Position numbers and translations under genes: made by a program
The notes under the pieces: generated by a model
Database searches by the model: none
Told to the model about the DNA's origin: nothing
What the model saw: the letters and a program-made list of their open reading frames with translations, nothing else
Assembly: GCF_009712475.1 (NCBI RefSeq)
Contig: NZ_VCJO01000006.1
Coordinates: 1-64,000, forward strand
DNA: 64,000 nt
Direction: 5' to 3'
From: Micromonospora sp. CP22
Lineage (GTDB): Bacteria; Actinomycetota; Actinomycetes; Mycobacteriales; Micromonosporaceae
In this document: positions 28,519-38,129 of the stretch, piece by piece
Layout: every line of letters begins with the position of its first letter
How positions within the stretch are numbered: position 1 is the stretch's first letter

Positions 28519-28950
28519 TCACGTCCAGCTGTTACCGGCTTCGAGGCGTCGGTCGAGCAGGTCACGCAGCGGCACCGACTCTCCGTCGCGACCGCCCCGC
28601 CCGATGACCAACGGCGCCGGAGACGGCTCGGGCACGGCACCGAACAACCGTGCGCGCAGACTGGCCGGCACAGACAACAGGTAGAACCGTCCTGACGTGT
28701 CGATCGCGCGGAGGCGGGCCTGATCGACGTACCAGCCGGTGAGCGGGGTGCGGTAGCGGGCACGCCCGTCGTAGGAGCGGACGACGAGCCGACTGCTGCG
28801 CAAACCGCGCCGGAGCGCCTCGGTGACGAACCCGGCCACCAGCTCGGCAGCCTCGGCATGCTCAGCCGCCCGCCGTCGTGCCTCGGCCTCGGCGTGCGCC
28901 CGTACCGCGTGGCGTTGTTGTTCCCGCCACGCCGAGTCGTCCTGTCTCAT
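28519..28950 (-). CDS. Conserved small hypothetical protein
   Basis: This 143-residue soluble protein has an N-terminal charged, Ala/Glu/Arg-rich helical stretch (residues 5-45) that could form a coiled coil. A compact C-terminal part follows, with SYDGRARYRTPLTGWYVDQARLRAID and a proline-rich segment before ESVPLRDLLDRRL. No catalytic motif or signal peptide was found. The start ATG is fixed by AAAGGAG eight bases upstream. The gene follows tex by 94 bases on the same strand and may share its transcript. No function is proposed. Confidence 0.72.
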   Translation of the reverse strand: MRQDDSAWREQQRHAVRAHAEAEARRRAAEHAEAAELVAGFVTEALRRGLRSSRLVVRSYDGRARYRTPLTGWYVDQARLRAIDTSGRFYLLSVPASLRARLFGAVPEPSPAPLVIGRGGRDGESVPLRDLLDRRLEAGNSWT

Positions 28951-29044
28951 GTGTTGCTCCTTTGTCGAGCCGCTGCCGGAGGCAGGTCCGGCTACCGCAC
29001 CGCCGCCGGCGCGTTCGCCGGACCGCCCGTCGGCGATGACTGAC

Positions 29045-31444
29045 TCAGGCGAGGCCGGCGCGGCGTAGCGCGTCTGCCATCGCACCGTTCGCCGGCGCGG
29101 TTTCCCCGCCCCGCCCCTGACGCGGCTGCCCGTCGCGTCGGCCGCCCGACCCACCGCGACCGCCGGTGCCGCTCTGGGATCGGCGTCCCCCGTCGCCCCG
29201 CTGACCAGCACGATCGCTGTTGCGCTCGCGCCGACCGCCGTCGCCGCGTCCGGTGTCGGCGTCGTCCTCCAGGCGCAGGGTCAGCGAGATCCGCTTGCGC
29301 GGCACGTCGACATCCAGCACCTTGACCTTCACCACGTCACCGGACTTGACCACGTCGCGCGGGTCCTTCACGAAGGTGCGCGACATCGCCGACACGTGCA
29401 CCAGGCCGTCCTGGTGCACCCCGACGTCGACGAACGCCCCGAACGCGGCGACGTTGGTGACGACACCCTCCAGGATCATCCCGGGCGTCAGGTCGCTGAT
29501 CTTCTCCACACCCTCGACGAAGGTCGCCGTCTTGAACTCCGGCCGTGGGTCGCGGCCCGGCTTCTCCAACTCGGCGATGATGTCGGTGACGGTGGGCAGG
29601 CCGAACGTGTCGTCGACGAAGTCGGTCGCGCGCAGCCCGCGCAGGAGGGCGCTCTTACCGATGATCGAGCGCAGGTCCTGACCGGTGCTGGCCAGGATCC
29701 GGCGCACCACCGGGTACGCCTCCGGGTGCACGCTGGAGGAGTCCAGCGGGTCGTCACCGTCCGGGATGCGCAGGAAGCCGGCGCACTGCTCGAACGCCTT
29801 CGGGCCGAGCCGGGCCACCTTCTTCAGGTCGGCTCGGGTGCGGAACGGGCCGTTGGCGTCCCGGTGCAGCACGATGTTCTCGGCCAACCCGGCCCCGATG
29901 CCGGAGACCCGGGTCAGCAGCGGCGCGGAGGCGGTGTTGACGTCCACGCCGACGCCGTTGACGCAGTCCTCCACCACGGCGTCCAGCGAACGGGACAGCT
30001 TCACCTCGGACAGGTCGTGCTGGTACTGCCCGACACCGATGGAGCGTGGGTCGATCTTGACTAGCTCCGCGAGCGGGTCCTGGAGGCGGCGGGCGATGGA
30101 GACCGCGCCGCGCAGCGACACGTCCAGGCCGGGCAGTTCCTGGGCGGCGTACGCCGAGGCGGAGTAGACCGACGCGCCCGCCTCCGAGACCACCACCTTG
30201 GTCAGCTTCAGCTCCGGGTGCTTCTTGATCAGGTCACCGGCCAACTTGTCGGTCTCCCGGCTGGCGGTGCCGTTGCCGATGGCGACCAGCTCGACCCCGT
30301 GCGCCGCGGCGAGCGTGGCGAGGGTGTGCAGCGAGGCGTCCCACTGTCGGCGCGGCTCGTGCGGGTAGATCGTGTCCGTGGCGACCACCTTGCCGGTGGC
30401 GTCCACGACGGCCACCTTCACCCCGGTCCGCAGACCCGGATCCAGCCCCATCGTGGGCCGGGCACCGGCCGGTGCGGCCAGCAGCAGGTCCCGCAGGTTG
30501 GTGGCGAAGACCCGCACGGCCTCCTCCTCGGCGGCCTGCCACAGCCGCATCCGCAGGTCCGCGCCGAGGTGGATGAGGATGCGGGTACGCCACGCCCAGC
30601 GCACCGTGTCGGCGAGCCACCGGTCGGCGGGCCGTCCCTGGTCGCTGATGCCGAACCGGCCGGCGACGGCGGCCTCGTAGCGGCTCGGCCCGGTCACCGC
30701 CGCGTCGACGTCACCGTCGGCCTCCGGATCCATGGTGAGGTCGAGTACGCCCTCCTTCTCGCCCCGGAACATGGCCAGGATGCGGTGCGAGGGCAGCTTC
30801 GGGTACGGCTCGGCGAAGTCGAAGTAGTCGGCGAACTTCGCCCCGGCGCTCTCCTGCCCTTCGCGTACCCGGGACACCAGCCGGCCCCGCGACCACATCT
30901 GCTCGCGCAGCGTGCCGATCAGGTCGGCGTCCTCGGCGAACCGCTCGATCAGGATGGCCCGTGCCCCGTCGAGCGCGGCGGCGGCGTCGGCCACGCCCTT
31001 GTCCGCGTCGACGAAGGTCGCCGCGACCGTGCGAGGGTCCTGCGTCGGGTCGCCGAGCAGCGTGTCGGCCAGCGGCTCCAGCCCGGCCTCGCGGGCGATC
31101 TGTGCCCGGGTCCGCCGCTTCGGCTTGTACGGCAGGTAGATGTCCTCCAGGCGGGACTTCGAGTCGGCCGCCATGATCTGTGCTTCCAGCGCCTCGTCGA
31201 GTTTGCCCTGGGAGCGGATGGACTCCAGCACCGCCGCGCGCCGTTCGTCCAGCTCACGCAGGTACCGCAGGCGCTCCTCCAGGGTGCGCAGCTGGGTGTC
31301 GTCGAGCAGGCCGGTGGCCTCCTTCCGGTAACGCGCGATGAACGGGACGGTGGCACCACCGTCGAGCAGTTCCACGGCCGCGCGTACCTGGCGCTCGGCG
31401 ACGCCGAGTTCCTCGGCGATCCGCTGATGAACAGAGAGGGTCAC
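29045..31444 (-). CDS. tex: Tex-family S1 RNA-binding transcription accessory protein
   Basis: This 799-residue nucleic-acid-binding protein has Tex architecture: N-terminal helical domains ([33 protein letters not shown]), a YqgF-like RNase H fold ([21 protein letters not shown], near 325), helix-hairpin-helix repeats (near 500-560, [15 protein letters not shown]) and an S1 domain (near 640-710, [29 protein letters not shown]). The C-terminal 70 residues are an Arg/Gly-rich tail, plausibly RNA-binding. GGAG lies seven bases before the GTG at 31444, which is preferred over a longer upstream start. The family acts in transcription and RNA metabolism. Confidence 0.95.
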   Translation of the reverse strand: MTLSVHQRIAEELGVAERQVRAAVELLDGGATVPFIARYRKEATGLLDDTQLRTLEERLRYLRELDERRAAVLESIRSQGKLDEALEAQIMAADSKSRLEDIYLPYKPKRRTRAQIAREAGLEPLADTLLGDPTQDPRTVAATFVDADKGVADAAAALDGARAILIERFAEDADLIGTLREQMWSRGRLVSRVREGQESAGAKFADYFDFAEPYPKLPSHRILAMFRGEKEGVLDLTMDPEADGDVDAAVTGPSRYEAAVAGRFGISDQGRPADRWLADTVRWAWRTRILIHLGADLRMRLWQAAEEEAVRVFATNLRDLLLAAPAGARPTMGLDPGLRTGVKVAVVDATGKVVATDTIYPHEPRRQWDASLHTLATLAAAHGVELVAIGNGTASRETDKLAGDLIKKHPELKLTKVVVSEAGASVYSASAYAAQELPGLDVSLRGAVSIARRLQDPLAELVKIDPRSIGVGQYQHDLSEVKLSRSLDAVVEDCVNGVGVDVNTASAPLLTRVSGIGAGLAENIVLHRDANGPFRTRADLKKVARLGPKAFEQCAGFLRIPDGDDPLDSSSVHPEAYPVVRRILASTGQDLRSIIGKSALLRGLRATDFVDDTFGLPTVTDIIAELEKPGRDPRPEFKTATFVEGVEKISDLTPGMILEGVVTNVAAFGAFVDVGVHQDGLVHVSAMSRTFVKDPRDVVKSGDVVKVKVLDVDVPRKRISLTLRLEDDADTGRGDGGRRERNSDRAGQRGDGGRRSQSGTGGRGGSGGRRDGQPRQGRGGETAPANGAMADALRRAGLA

Positions 31445-31506
31445 GATGTCGCTCCGCCTTCGGGTCTGGGTTCCGTGGTGCATTCTGCCGGGCTACCGTG
31501 GCGATC

Positions 31507-33018
31507 ATGGAACCACCTGTGGCCCCCCGGGCGCGCCGACTCTTCGGCGGCAGCGCGCGGGCCCTCGGCGACCTGGCGGTCAGCCCGTTCCGCGCCGACC
31601 GGGACCGGATCGTCGGCTCGCCGTTCTTCACCCGGCTCGGCGGCGTCACTCAGGTGGTCAGTCCGGGCGGGACGGGGCTGCTGGTGCACAACCGGCTCAC
31701 CCACAGCCTCAAGGTGGCGCAGGTGGCGCGGGCGATCGCCGAGCGGATCACCGCCGACGAGGACCAACGCGACCTGGTGGAGAAGCTGGGTGGCTGCGAC
31801 CCGGACGTGGTGGAGGCCGCCGCGCTCGCCCACGACCTCGGCCACCCGCCCTTCGGGCACCTGGGGGAGCGGGTGCTGGACCGGCTGGCCCGGCACCGGC
31901 TCGGCCTGACCGACGGTTTCGAGGGCAACGCCCAGTCGTACCGGATCGTCACCTCGACCGAGATCCGTGGCGCGGCGACCACCGGCCTGGACCTGACCGC
32001 GGCGGTGCGGGCGGCGATGCTGAAGTACCCCTGGACCCGGCTCGACCATCCCGATCCGCATCCGCGCCTGATGGATCCGCCGCCGCGTGGGGCGACGCCG
32101 CCGCCGGACGATCCGGGCAGCGGCTCGGCGAAGTTCGGGGCGTACCGCACGGAGCTGGACGACCTGCGGCAGGCGCGGGCACCGTTCGCCGGCCGGATCG
32201 CCGAGTGGCAGCAGACCGTCGAGGCGTCGGTGATGGACACCGCCGACGACATCGCCTACGCCATCCACGACGTGGAGGACTTCTACCGGGTCGGCGTGCT
32301 CCAGCAGGGCGCGGTGGCCGCCGAGCTGATGGCCTGGCAGCGTGAGGGCGGTCAGCTGCGGGGGGTCACCGACTCCGCGCTGGCCACCTCGGCGCGCCGG
32401 CCCGGTTCGTCGATCGAGCGGCTACGCCGCCAACTGCACCACAAGGACGCCTGGATCGCCGATGACGAGGCGTTCGCCGCCGCCGTCGAACACGTCCGGG
32501 AGGAACTGGTCGAAGGGCTGCTCGCGACACCGTTCGACGGCTCGATCGAGGCGGAACAGTACATCGCCCGCTTCTCCGCCCGGTGGACCACCCGCTTCGT
32601 GGACGCGATCACCGTCGTCGAGCAGCCCGCCGTACGCTCCGGGCACGTGTTGCTGGCCCCGGCCCAGTGGCACGAGGTGCAGGTGCTCAAGTTCGTGCAC
32701 CACCGGTTCGTGCTGGCCCGCCCCGACCTGGCGCTGCACCAACGCGGGCAGGCCCGGCTGCTGGACACCCTGGTCGAGGCGTTGCGGGAGTGGCTGCTCG
32801 ACCCGGAGGAGGAGTCCCGGCTGCCGCGCCGACTGCACGACCTGGTGGAGTTGGCCGAGGCGGAACTGCACCCGCGTACCCCGGACCGGATCGGCAAGGC
32901 GCGCGGTCGGGCCATCGTGGACTTCGTCGCCCAACTGACCGACAGTCAGGCGGTGGCGATGCTGGACTCGCTCTCCGGTCGGTCCGGCGCCCTCTGGACC
33001 GACGCCTTCGTCCTCTGA
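31507..33018 (+). CDS. Deoxyguanosinetriphosphate triphosphohydrolase-like HD-domain protein
   Basis: This 503-residue dNTP triphosphohydrolase family enzyme releases triphosphate from dNTPs. The HD metal site is assembled from His in NRLTHSLKV (near 62), His-Asp in AAALAHDLGHPPFGHLGE (near 105) and Asp in MDTADDIAYAIHDVEDF (near 245). Length matches the long dGTPase class found in actinobacteria. It is transcribed divergently from tex with 62 bases between starts. A GTG nine bases upstream is an alternative start; neither has a clear ribosome binding site, so the message may be leaderless or nearly so. Confidence 0.9.
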   Translation: MEPPVAPRARRLFGGSARALGDLAVSPFRADRDRIVGSPFFTRLGGVTQVVSPGGTGLLVHNRLTHSLKVAQVARAIAERITADEDQRDLVEKLGGCDPDVVEAAALAHDLGHPPFGHLGERVLDRLARHRLGLTDGFEGNAQSYRIVTSTEIRGAATTGLDLTAAVRAAMLKYPWTRLDHPDPHPRLMDPPPRGATPPPDDPGSGSAKFGAYRTELDDLRQARAPFAGRIAEWQQTVEASVMDTADDIAYAIHDVEDFYRVGVLQQGAVAAELMAWQREGGQLRGVTDSALATSARRPGSSIERLRRQLHHKDAWIADDEAFAAAVEHVREELVEGLLATPFDGSIEAEQYIARFSARWTTRFVDAITVVEQPAVRSGHVLLAPAQWHEVQVLKFVHHRFVLARPDLALHQRGQARLLDTLVEALREWLLDPEEESRLPRRLHDLVELAEAELHPRTPDRIGKARGRAIVDFVAQLTDSQAVAMLDSLSGRSGALWTDAFVL

Positions 33019-33078
33019 GCTGCATTGGCCGAAATGGCCTCCTCCGCGATTTGTCCGTCTTAGCCCCTGAAAAGCTCC

Positions 33079-33084
33079 TAAGAT
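33079..33084 (+). promoter_or_regulatory. Possible -10 box upstream of the formyltransferase/deacetylase pair
   Basis: TAAGAT fits the actinobacterial TANNNT -10 rule and lies in the 124-base gap after the dGTPase gene. TTGTCC at 33051 is too far (22 bases) to be a standard -35, so the call is tentative. Confidence 0.3.
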
Positions 33085-33142
33085 GCGCGAAAGCGGCTGA
33101 GGGTGCTGTGGCGGATGAGCCGGCTGAGACGAAGGGGTGCCG

Positions 33143-34072
33143 ATGAGCAAGCGCTTGGTATGGGTCAGTTTCGACACCATAGGCAGAGCCTGTCTGGAAG
33201 CTGCCGCCGAGGTGGGGGCCGAGGTGGCGGGCATCGTGACGCTTGCGGGTCCGGTCCGTCCGGAAGTCTCGGGCATGTGCTGCTTCGATGATGTGGCCGA
33301 TCGGTTCGGCGCGGAGCTGATCGAGGCCCGCAACGTCAACGACCCGGACTGCGTCGCCGCCGTACGCCGGCTGGCTCCGGACACCCTCTGGGTGGTCGGC
33401 TGGTCGCAGTTGCTCCGGGAGGAGCTACTCGCGATCCCGCGTCGCGGCACCTTCGGGATGCACCCGACCCTGCTTCCCCGGCACCGGGGTCGTGCCCCGA
33501 TCCCCTGGGCGATCCTGACCGGGCTGGCCCGCACCGGAGTGACGCTCTTCGAGATCCCCGACGCCACCGCCGACTCCGGGGCCATCGTCGGACAGGCGCA
33601 GGTCGACATCGCTGCCGACGAGACTGCGACAACCCTGTACGCCAAGTGCGCGACGGCACACGTCGAGTTGGTGCGCGAGTACTTTCCGCTGATCGCGTCG
33701 GGCACCCACCCACGGCTTCCGCAGGATCCGAAGCGGGCAAGTCACTGGCCCAAGCGCACCCCGGCCGACGGCCTGATCGACTGGGAGACCCGCGCGGAGT
33801 ATCTCGATGTCTGGGTGCGTGCGCAGACCCACCCCTACCCGGGTGCCTTCACCTGGCTCGGGGACCGTCGGTTGGTGATCTGGGCTGCCCGGCCGGAGTC
33901 CACCGGGCACCGGGCACCTGCGGGTACGGTCCTGGCGCATCGCCCTGACGGGGTGCTGGTCGCGGCAGGCGCTGGTGCCCTGCTGATCCGTGAGGCGTCG
34001 GTCGACGACCGCCCGCCGGCCAGCGGAGACGAGTTGCGCGACCTGCTCGACGTCGGGGCGGTGCTCGGATGA
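33143..34072 (+). CDS. Formyltransferase-family protein (methionyl-tRNA/sugar formyltransferase-like)
   Basis: This 309-residue protein has an N-terminal formyltransferase fold (1-190) and a C-terminal Fmt-C-like domain (200-300). The N10-formyl-THF site region reads FGMHPTLLPRHRGRAPIPWAI and the catalytic Asp is in DATADSGAIVG. The classical Asn-x-His-x-Ser motif is altered: the Asn position is Gly (GMH), while His and Asp remain. It overlaps the PIG-L deacetylase by four bases (ATGA). That coupling favours a small-molecule or sugar substrate over initiator tRNA: the deacetylase would free an amine that this enzyme formylates. A GTG six bases upstream is possible; AAGGGG supports the ATG. 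Confidence 0.85.
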   Translation: MSKRLVWVSFDTIGRACLEAAAEVGAEVAGIVTLAGPVRPEVSGMCCFDDVADRFGAELIEARNVNDPDCVAAVRRLAPDTLWVVGWSQLLREELLAIPRRGTFGMHPTLLPRHRGRAPIPWAILTGLARTGVTLFEIPDATADSGAIVGQAQVDIAADETATTLYAKCATAHVELVREYFPLIASGTHPRLPQDPKRASHWPKRTPADGLIDWETRAEYLDVWVRAQTHPYPGAFTWLGDRRLVIWAARPESTGHRAPAGTVLAHRPDGVLVAAGAGALLIREASVDDRPPASGDELRDLLDVGAVLG

Positions 34073-34740
34073 GCGCGCGACGGATCCTCATCTTCGCCGC
34101 CCACCCCGACGACGAGATCCTGGGCATGGGCGGCACCATCGCACGGCACGCCGATGCTGGTGACGCCGTACGCATCTGCTGCGTCACCGACGGATCGTCC
34201 ACCCAGTACGCAGGCGACCTCGAGATCCTGCGGCAGAAACAGCAGGAGGCACGGAAGGCGGCTGAAACCCTCGGCGTCAGCGACTACGTGCACCACGACC
34301 TGCCTGACATGCGGCTGGATACGCTGCCGCACGTGGACGTGAATCGGGTGGTCGAGCGGCAGGTGGCCGAGTTCCAGCCGGACACCGTCTACTGCGTGCA
34401 GGCCGACATCAACCTCGACCATCGCACCGTCTTCCACTCGGTCGCGGTAGCCACCCGGCCGGTACCGGGACAGTCGGTGCGCAGGCTGCTCACCTTCGCC
34501 CCGAGTTCCAGCACCGAGTGGACTCCGGCGCCGGAGAGTTGGTGGCAGCCGAACTGGTTCGTCGACATCTCGGACACGCTGGAGCGGAAGCTGGAAGCGT
34601 TCAGGTGCTACCGCTCGGAGTGGCGGGACTGGCCCCATCCGCGCAACGACCGAGCACTGCGGGTACAGGCCGAGCACTACGGCACGGTGATCGGCTGCGA
34701 CGCAGCCGAGCCGTTCGTGATGGTTCGCGGTATCGAGTGA
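34069..34740 (+). CDS. PIG-L/LmbE-family zinc N-deacetylase
   Basis: This 223-residue zinc hydrolase of the MshB/BshB/PIG-L group removes acetyl from an N-acetylated sugar. The zinc/catalytic motif AHPDDE is at residues 11-16, and the third ligand region reads INLDHRTVFHS near residue 121. Size is typical of the family. Its ATG overlaps the formyltransferase stop, so the two are made together. It is not MshB by context (no mycothiol genes nearby), and the substrate is unknown. It converges with the metallo-beta-lactamase gene 17 bases later. Confidence 0.9.
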   Translation: MSARRILIFAAHPDDEILGMGGTIARHADAGDAVRICCVTDGSSTQYAGDLEILRQKQQEARKAAETLGVSDYVHHDLPDMRLDTLPHVDVNRVVERQVAEFQPDTVYCVQADINLDHRTVFHSVAVATRPVPGQSVRRLLTFAPSSSTEWTPAPESWWQPNWFVDISDTLERKLEAFRCYRSEWRDWPHPRNDRALRVQAEHYGTVIGCDAAEPFVMVRGIE

Positions 34741-34757
34741 CAGGAGCCGGGTAGCCG

Positions 34758-35909
34758 TCAGGCGACGGCCTGCCACCAGCCGTCGACCGGCGGCGGGTCG
34801 TCGACCACCACCCGCTCGCCGGGGCGCGGCACGGCCAGCCGCACGTCGCGGGCCTTCGCTTCGGCCCAGAGCCGGTCCACCGGCTCGGACCAGTCGTGGA
34901 TGGCGAGGTTGAACGTGGCCCAGTGCACCGGCACGAACAGACCGCCGCGCAGGTCCAGGTGGGCGGCGACGGCCTCCTCCGGGAACATGTGGATCCCCGG
35001 CCAGGCCCGGTCGTACGCGCCGATCTGCATCAGCGTCACGTCGAACGGCCCGTGTGCCGCGCCGATCTCGGCGTACCCGCCGAAGTAGCCGGAGTCCCCG
35101 GTGTAGAAGACCCGACGGTGGCGGCCCGCCACCACCCAGGAACTCCACAGCGTGACGTTGCGGCGTAGCCCTCGGCCGGAGAAGTGCTGGGCGGCGGTGC
35201 AGGTGATCTCCAGTTCGGCCACCCGGTGGGTCTGCGACCAGTCCATCTCGATGATCCGCTCCGCCGGTACGCCCCAACGGTCGAGGTGGGCCCCGACGCC
35301 GAGCGGCACCAGGAACGGCGCCGACTGGCGGGCGGTCAACTCCCGCACCGTGCCCATGTCGAGATGGTCGTAGTGGTCGTGGGAGATGAGGATCGCGTCG
35401 AGGTGGGGCAGTTCGTCGAGGCGTACCGGCGGTTCGTGCAGTCGACGCGGGCCGACGGCCGTCGAGGGGGAGCACCTGTCACTCCACATCGGATCGACCA
35501 GCACCCGTCGACCCTCGATCTCGATCAGGGCGGAGGCGTGGCCGTACCAGACGACGTTCAGCTCGCGTTCCGGATCGATGCCGGTCTCGGCGGTGGGTCG
35601 CAGCAGTGGCACGGGCGCGGCGGGCCGGCGCTTCTGCTTGCCGAAGAGCAGTTCTCGGAAGAGGTTGCGGTCGGAGACCGGCACCATCGTGCGGGTGTCC
35701 GTCCGGTTGTGGAAGGTGCCGTCGCGGAACTGCGGTGACCGGGCCGCCCGTGCGGCGCGGTCACCGGCCAGTCGGCCACCCATCGCCGCCGGCACGTTCC
35801 GTGCGGCCCAGGCCGCCCCGGCGAGCCCGGCCAACGCGGCCAGGCCCGCCACCGACCCGATGATCCGCCAACCCGTGCTCCGTCCGGTCGGCTCGTTCGG
35901 CGCCCGCAT
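34758..35909 (-). CDS. NAPE-PLD-like metallo-beta-lactamase-fold hydrolase
   Basis: This 383-residue MBL-fold protein has an N-terminal membrane anchor (residues 14-37). The metal motif reads LISHDHYDHLD near residue 172, with further ligands in TAAQHFSGRG (near 240), YTGDSGYFGGY (near 268) and PVHWATFNLA (near 328). The motif set matches the N-acyl-phosphatidylethanolamine phospholipase D/RomA group, so a lipid or phosphodiester substrate at the membrane is likely. The ATG follows a GGGGGG-type ribosome binding site. It is monocistronic by spacing (126 bases to the next gene). Confidence 0.88.
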   Translation of the reverse strand: MRAPNEPTGRSTGWRIIGSVAGLAALAGLAGAAWAARNVPAAMGGRLAGDRAARAARSPQFRDGTFHNRTDTRTMVPVSDRNLFRELLFGKQKRRPAAPVPLLRPTAETGIDPERELNVVWYGHASALIEIEGRRVLVDPMWSDRCSPSTAVGPRRLHEPPVRLDELPHLDAILISHDHYDHLDMGTVRELTARQSAPFLVPLGVGAHLDRWGVPAERIIEMDWSQTHRVAELEITCTAAQHFSGRGLRRNVTLWSSWVVAGRHRRVFYTGDSGYFGGYAEIGAAHGPFDVTLMQIGAYDRAWPGIHMFPEEAVAAHLDLRGGLFVPVHWATFNLAIHDWSEPVDRLWAEAKARDVRLAVPRPGERVVVDDPPPVDGWWQAVA

Positions 35910-36035
35910 GGTCCCCCCTCGGTTGATGCCGTGTCCACATTAGCCGCCGCCGGTCCATCACCCGCCGTCGCTGGGGCGGTACGGGTCCGCGGCGGGCGGG
36001 CTCGCCGGGGTCGGCGCGAGCGGGCCCGCGGTCGG

Positions 36036-37217
36036 TCACGGGGCGAGGACGACCTTCACGCAGCCGTCCTGCTTCTGCTGGAACATCTCGTACGCCTGCG
36101 GCGCCTGCTCCAACGGCAGCCGGTGGGTCATCAGGTCGGTCACGCCGAGCGGGTCCTCGTCGGTGAGCAGCGGGATGATCTCGTCGGTCCAGCGCCGCAC
36201 GTGGCACTGGCCCATCCGCAGCTGGATGCCCCGGTCGAACATCTCCATCAGCGGCAGCGGGTCGACCTCGCCGCCGTACACCCCGGAGATGGAGACGGTG
36301 CCGCCGCGTCGGACGGCCTTGAGCGCGGCCTTGAGGGTGACCAGCCGATCCACCCCCACCTTGTCGATCATCGGTTGGGCGAGGGCGTCCGGTAGCAGCC
36401 CGGCGGCGGCCTGGCCGAGCTTGCCCAGCGGCGCGCCGTGCGACTCCATGCCGACCGCGTCGATCACCGCGTCCGGCCCACGCCCGTCCACCAGGTCGAT
36501 CAACGTGCCCGGCACGTCGTCGAGTTGGGAGATGTCGAGCACCTCCACGCCGTGCCGCCGGGCCATCTCCAGCCGCTCCGGCACCAGGTCGAGGCCGATC
36601 ACCCGGTCCGCGCCCAGGTGTCGGCCGATCCGGGCGCAGAACTGGCCCACCGGTCCCAGCCCGAAGACCGCCAGGGTGCCGCCGCGCGGAGTGTCGGCGT
36701 ACCGCACCGCCTGCCAGGCGGTCGGGAGGATGTCGGAGAGGTAGAGCCACCGCTCGTCCGGGCCCTCGGTGGGCACCTTGATCGGGCCGAACTCGGCGTG
36801 CGGGACGCGGAGGAACTGGGCCTGTCCGCCGGGCACCGCGCCGTAGAGGGAGGTGTAGCCGAACAGCGCGGCACCCTTGCCCTCGGCGGTTACCTGGGTG
36901 GTCTCGCACTGGGCGTAGAGCTGCCGCTGGCACATCCAGCAGGACCCGCAGGCGATGTTGAACGGCACCACCACCCGGTCGCCGGGCTTGAGTCGGGTGA
37001 CCCCGGGGCCGACCTCCTCGACGATTCCCATCGGTTCGTGGCCGAGGATGTCACCCGGCTTGAGGTAGGGCCCCAGGACCTCGTACAGGTGCAGGTCGGA
37101 GCCGCAGATGGCGGTGGAGGTGATCCGTACGATCGCGTCTGTCGGGTCCTCGATTCTCGGATCGGGCACCTCCTCGACCCGCACGTCCCGCTTGCCCTGC
37201 CAGGTCAGTGCCCGCAT
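36036..37217 (-). CDS. Zinc-dependent alcohol dehydrogenase (formaldehyde dehydrogenase-like MDR)
   Basis: This 393-residue medium-chain dehydrogenase has a catalytic zinc site Cys38 (STAICGSDLH) with His and Glu in ILGHEPMG. The structural zinc cysteines lie in the loop ACGSCWMCQRQLYAQC (near 98-113), and an NAD-binding glycine motif FGLGPVGQFCA is near 190. The overall pattern and the long insert after the NAD domain match the glutathione-independent formaldehyde dehydrogenase/FDH-like subgroup. GAGGGAG precedes the ATG at 37217. Substrate is uncertain. Confidence 0.9.
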   Translation of the reverse strand: MRALTWQGKRDVRVEEVPDPRIEDPTDAIVRITSTAICGSDLHLYEVLGPYLKPGDILGHEPMGIVEEVGPGVTRLKPGDRVVVPFNIACGSCWMCQRQLYAQCETTQVTAEGKGAALFGYTSLYGAVPGGQAQFLRVPHAEFGPIKVPTEGPDERWLYLSDILPTAWQAVRYADTPRGGTLAVFGLGPVGQFCARIGRHLGADRVIGLDLVPERLEMARRHGVEVLDISQLDDVPGTLIDLVDGRGPDAVIDAVGMESHGAPLGKLGQAAAGLLPDALAQPMIDKVGVDRLVTLKAALKAVRRGGTVSISGVYGGEVDPLPLMEMFDRGIQLRMGQCHVRRWTDEIIPLLTDEDPLGVTDLMTHRLPLEQAPQAYEMFQQKQDGCVKVVLAP

Positions 37218-37311
37218 GTCCGCTCCCTCTCGCCGCCGTCCCGTAGCTGGACTGCTACCCGTCACGGACCGCTTGAATCGGTCGAGCCGGTGATCGGAGG
37301 GATCAGCGCGA

Positions 37312-37346
37312 ACGGCCGCCGCGCCCGTTCCGGGCGAGGCGGCCGT
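37312..37346 (-). terminator. Hairpin terminator of the sdhCAB operon
   Basis: ACGGCCGCC (37312-37320) pairs with GGCGGCCGT (37338-37346), and the inner CGCCCG/CGGGCG stem closes on a three-base loop. It lies 22 bases past the sdhB stop on the minus strand. Confidence 0.65.
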
Positions 37347-37367
37347 CGCACGGGCGCGAGGGGGCGC

Positions 37368-38129
37368 TCAGGTGCCGGGGGTGTCGGCGCGTCGGGTGGT
37401 CGCCGCCAGGTAATCGCGGTTGAGCCGGCCGATGGTGGTCAACGGGATACCCTTCGGGCAGACCACCGTGCACTCGCCGGCGTTGGTGCAGCCACCGAAG
37501 CCGGCCTCGTCGTGCGCCTCGACCATGCCGAGCACCCGGGTGTAGCGCTCCGGCTGGCCCTGCGGCAGCAGCGAGAGCTGGGTGACCTTGGCCGCGGTGA
37601 ACAGCATGCCGGACCCGTTCGGGCAGGCCGCCACGCAGGCGCCGCAGCCGATGCAGGCGGCGGACTCGAAGGCGGCGTCGGCGTCGGCCTTGGCCACCGG
37701 TACGGAGTGTGCCTCCGGCGCGCTGCCGGTGGGTGCGGTGACGTACCCGCCGGCAGCGATGATCTTGTCGAAGGCGTTGCGGTTGACCACCAGGTCCTTG
37801 ACGACCGGGAAGGCACGGGCCCGCCACGGCTCGATGGAGATGGTGTCGCCGTCGGAGAACTGCCGCATGTGCAGCTGGCAGGCGGTGGTGCCGCGCTGCG
37901 GGCCGTGCGCCTCCCCGTTGATCATGAGGCCGCACATGCCGCAGATGCCCTCGCGGCAGTCGTGGTCGAAGGCGATCGGCTCCTCTCCGGCGAGGATGAG
38001 CCGCTCGTTGAGCACGTCGAGCATCTCCAGGAACGACATGTCCGGGGAGACGTCTTCGACCTGGTAGGTCACCATCCGACCCTTGTCCTGGGGGCCGGAC
38101 TGGCGCCAGATGCGCAGGGTCAGATTCAC
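37368..38129 (-). CDS. sdhB: Succinate dehydrogenase/fumarate reductase iron-sulfur subunit
   Basis: This 253-residue subunit carries electrons from the flavoprotein to quinone. The [2Fe-2S] ferredoxin-like motif reads [16 protein letters not shown] with a later Cys in TTACQLHM (about 58-84). The C-terminal dicluster binds [4Fe-4S] and [3Fe-4S] through [15 protein letters not shown] (near 157-171) and [14 protein letters not shown] (near 214-227). The start is GTG and overlaps the sdhA stop (GTGA), with GGAG six bases before it. It is the last gene of sdhCAB; no separate SdhD is present, as in the actinobacterial/Bacillus three-subunit type. Confidence 0.96.
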   Translation of the reverse strand: MNLTLRIWRQSGPQDKGRMVTYQVEDVSPDMSFLEMLDVLNERLILAGEEPIAFDHDCREGICGMCGLMINGEAHGPQRGTTACQLHMRQFSDGDTISIEPWRARAFPVVKDLVVNRNAFDKIIAAGGYVTAPTGSAPEAHSVPVAKADADAAFESAACIGCGACVAACPNGSGMLFTAAKVTQLSLLPQGQPERYTRVLGMVEAHDEAGFGGCTNAGECTVVCPKGIPLTTIGRLNRDYLAATTRRADTPGT

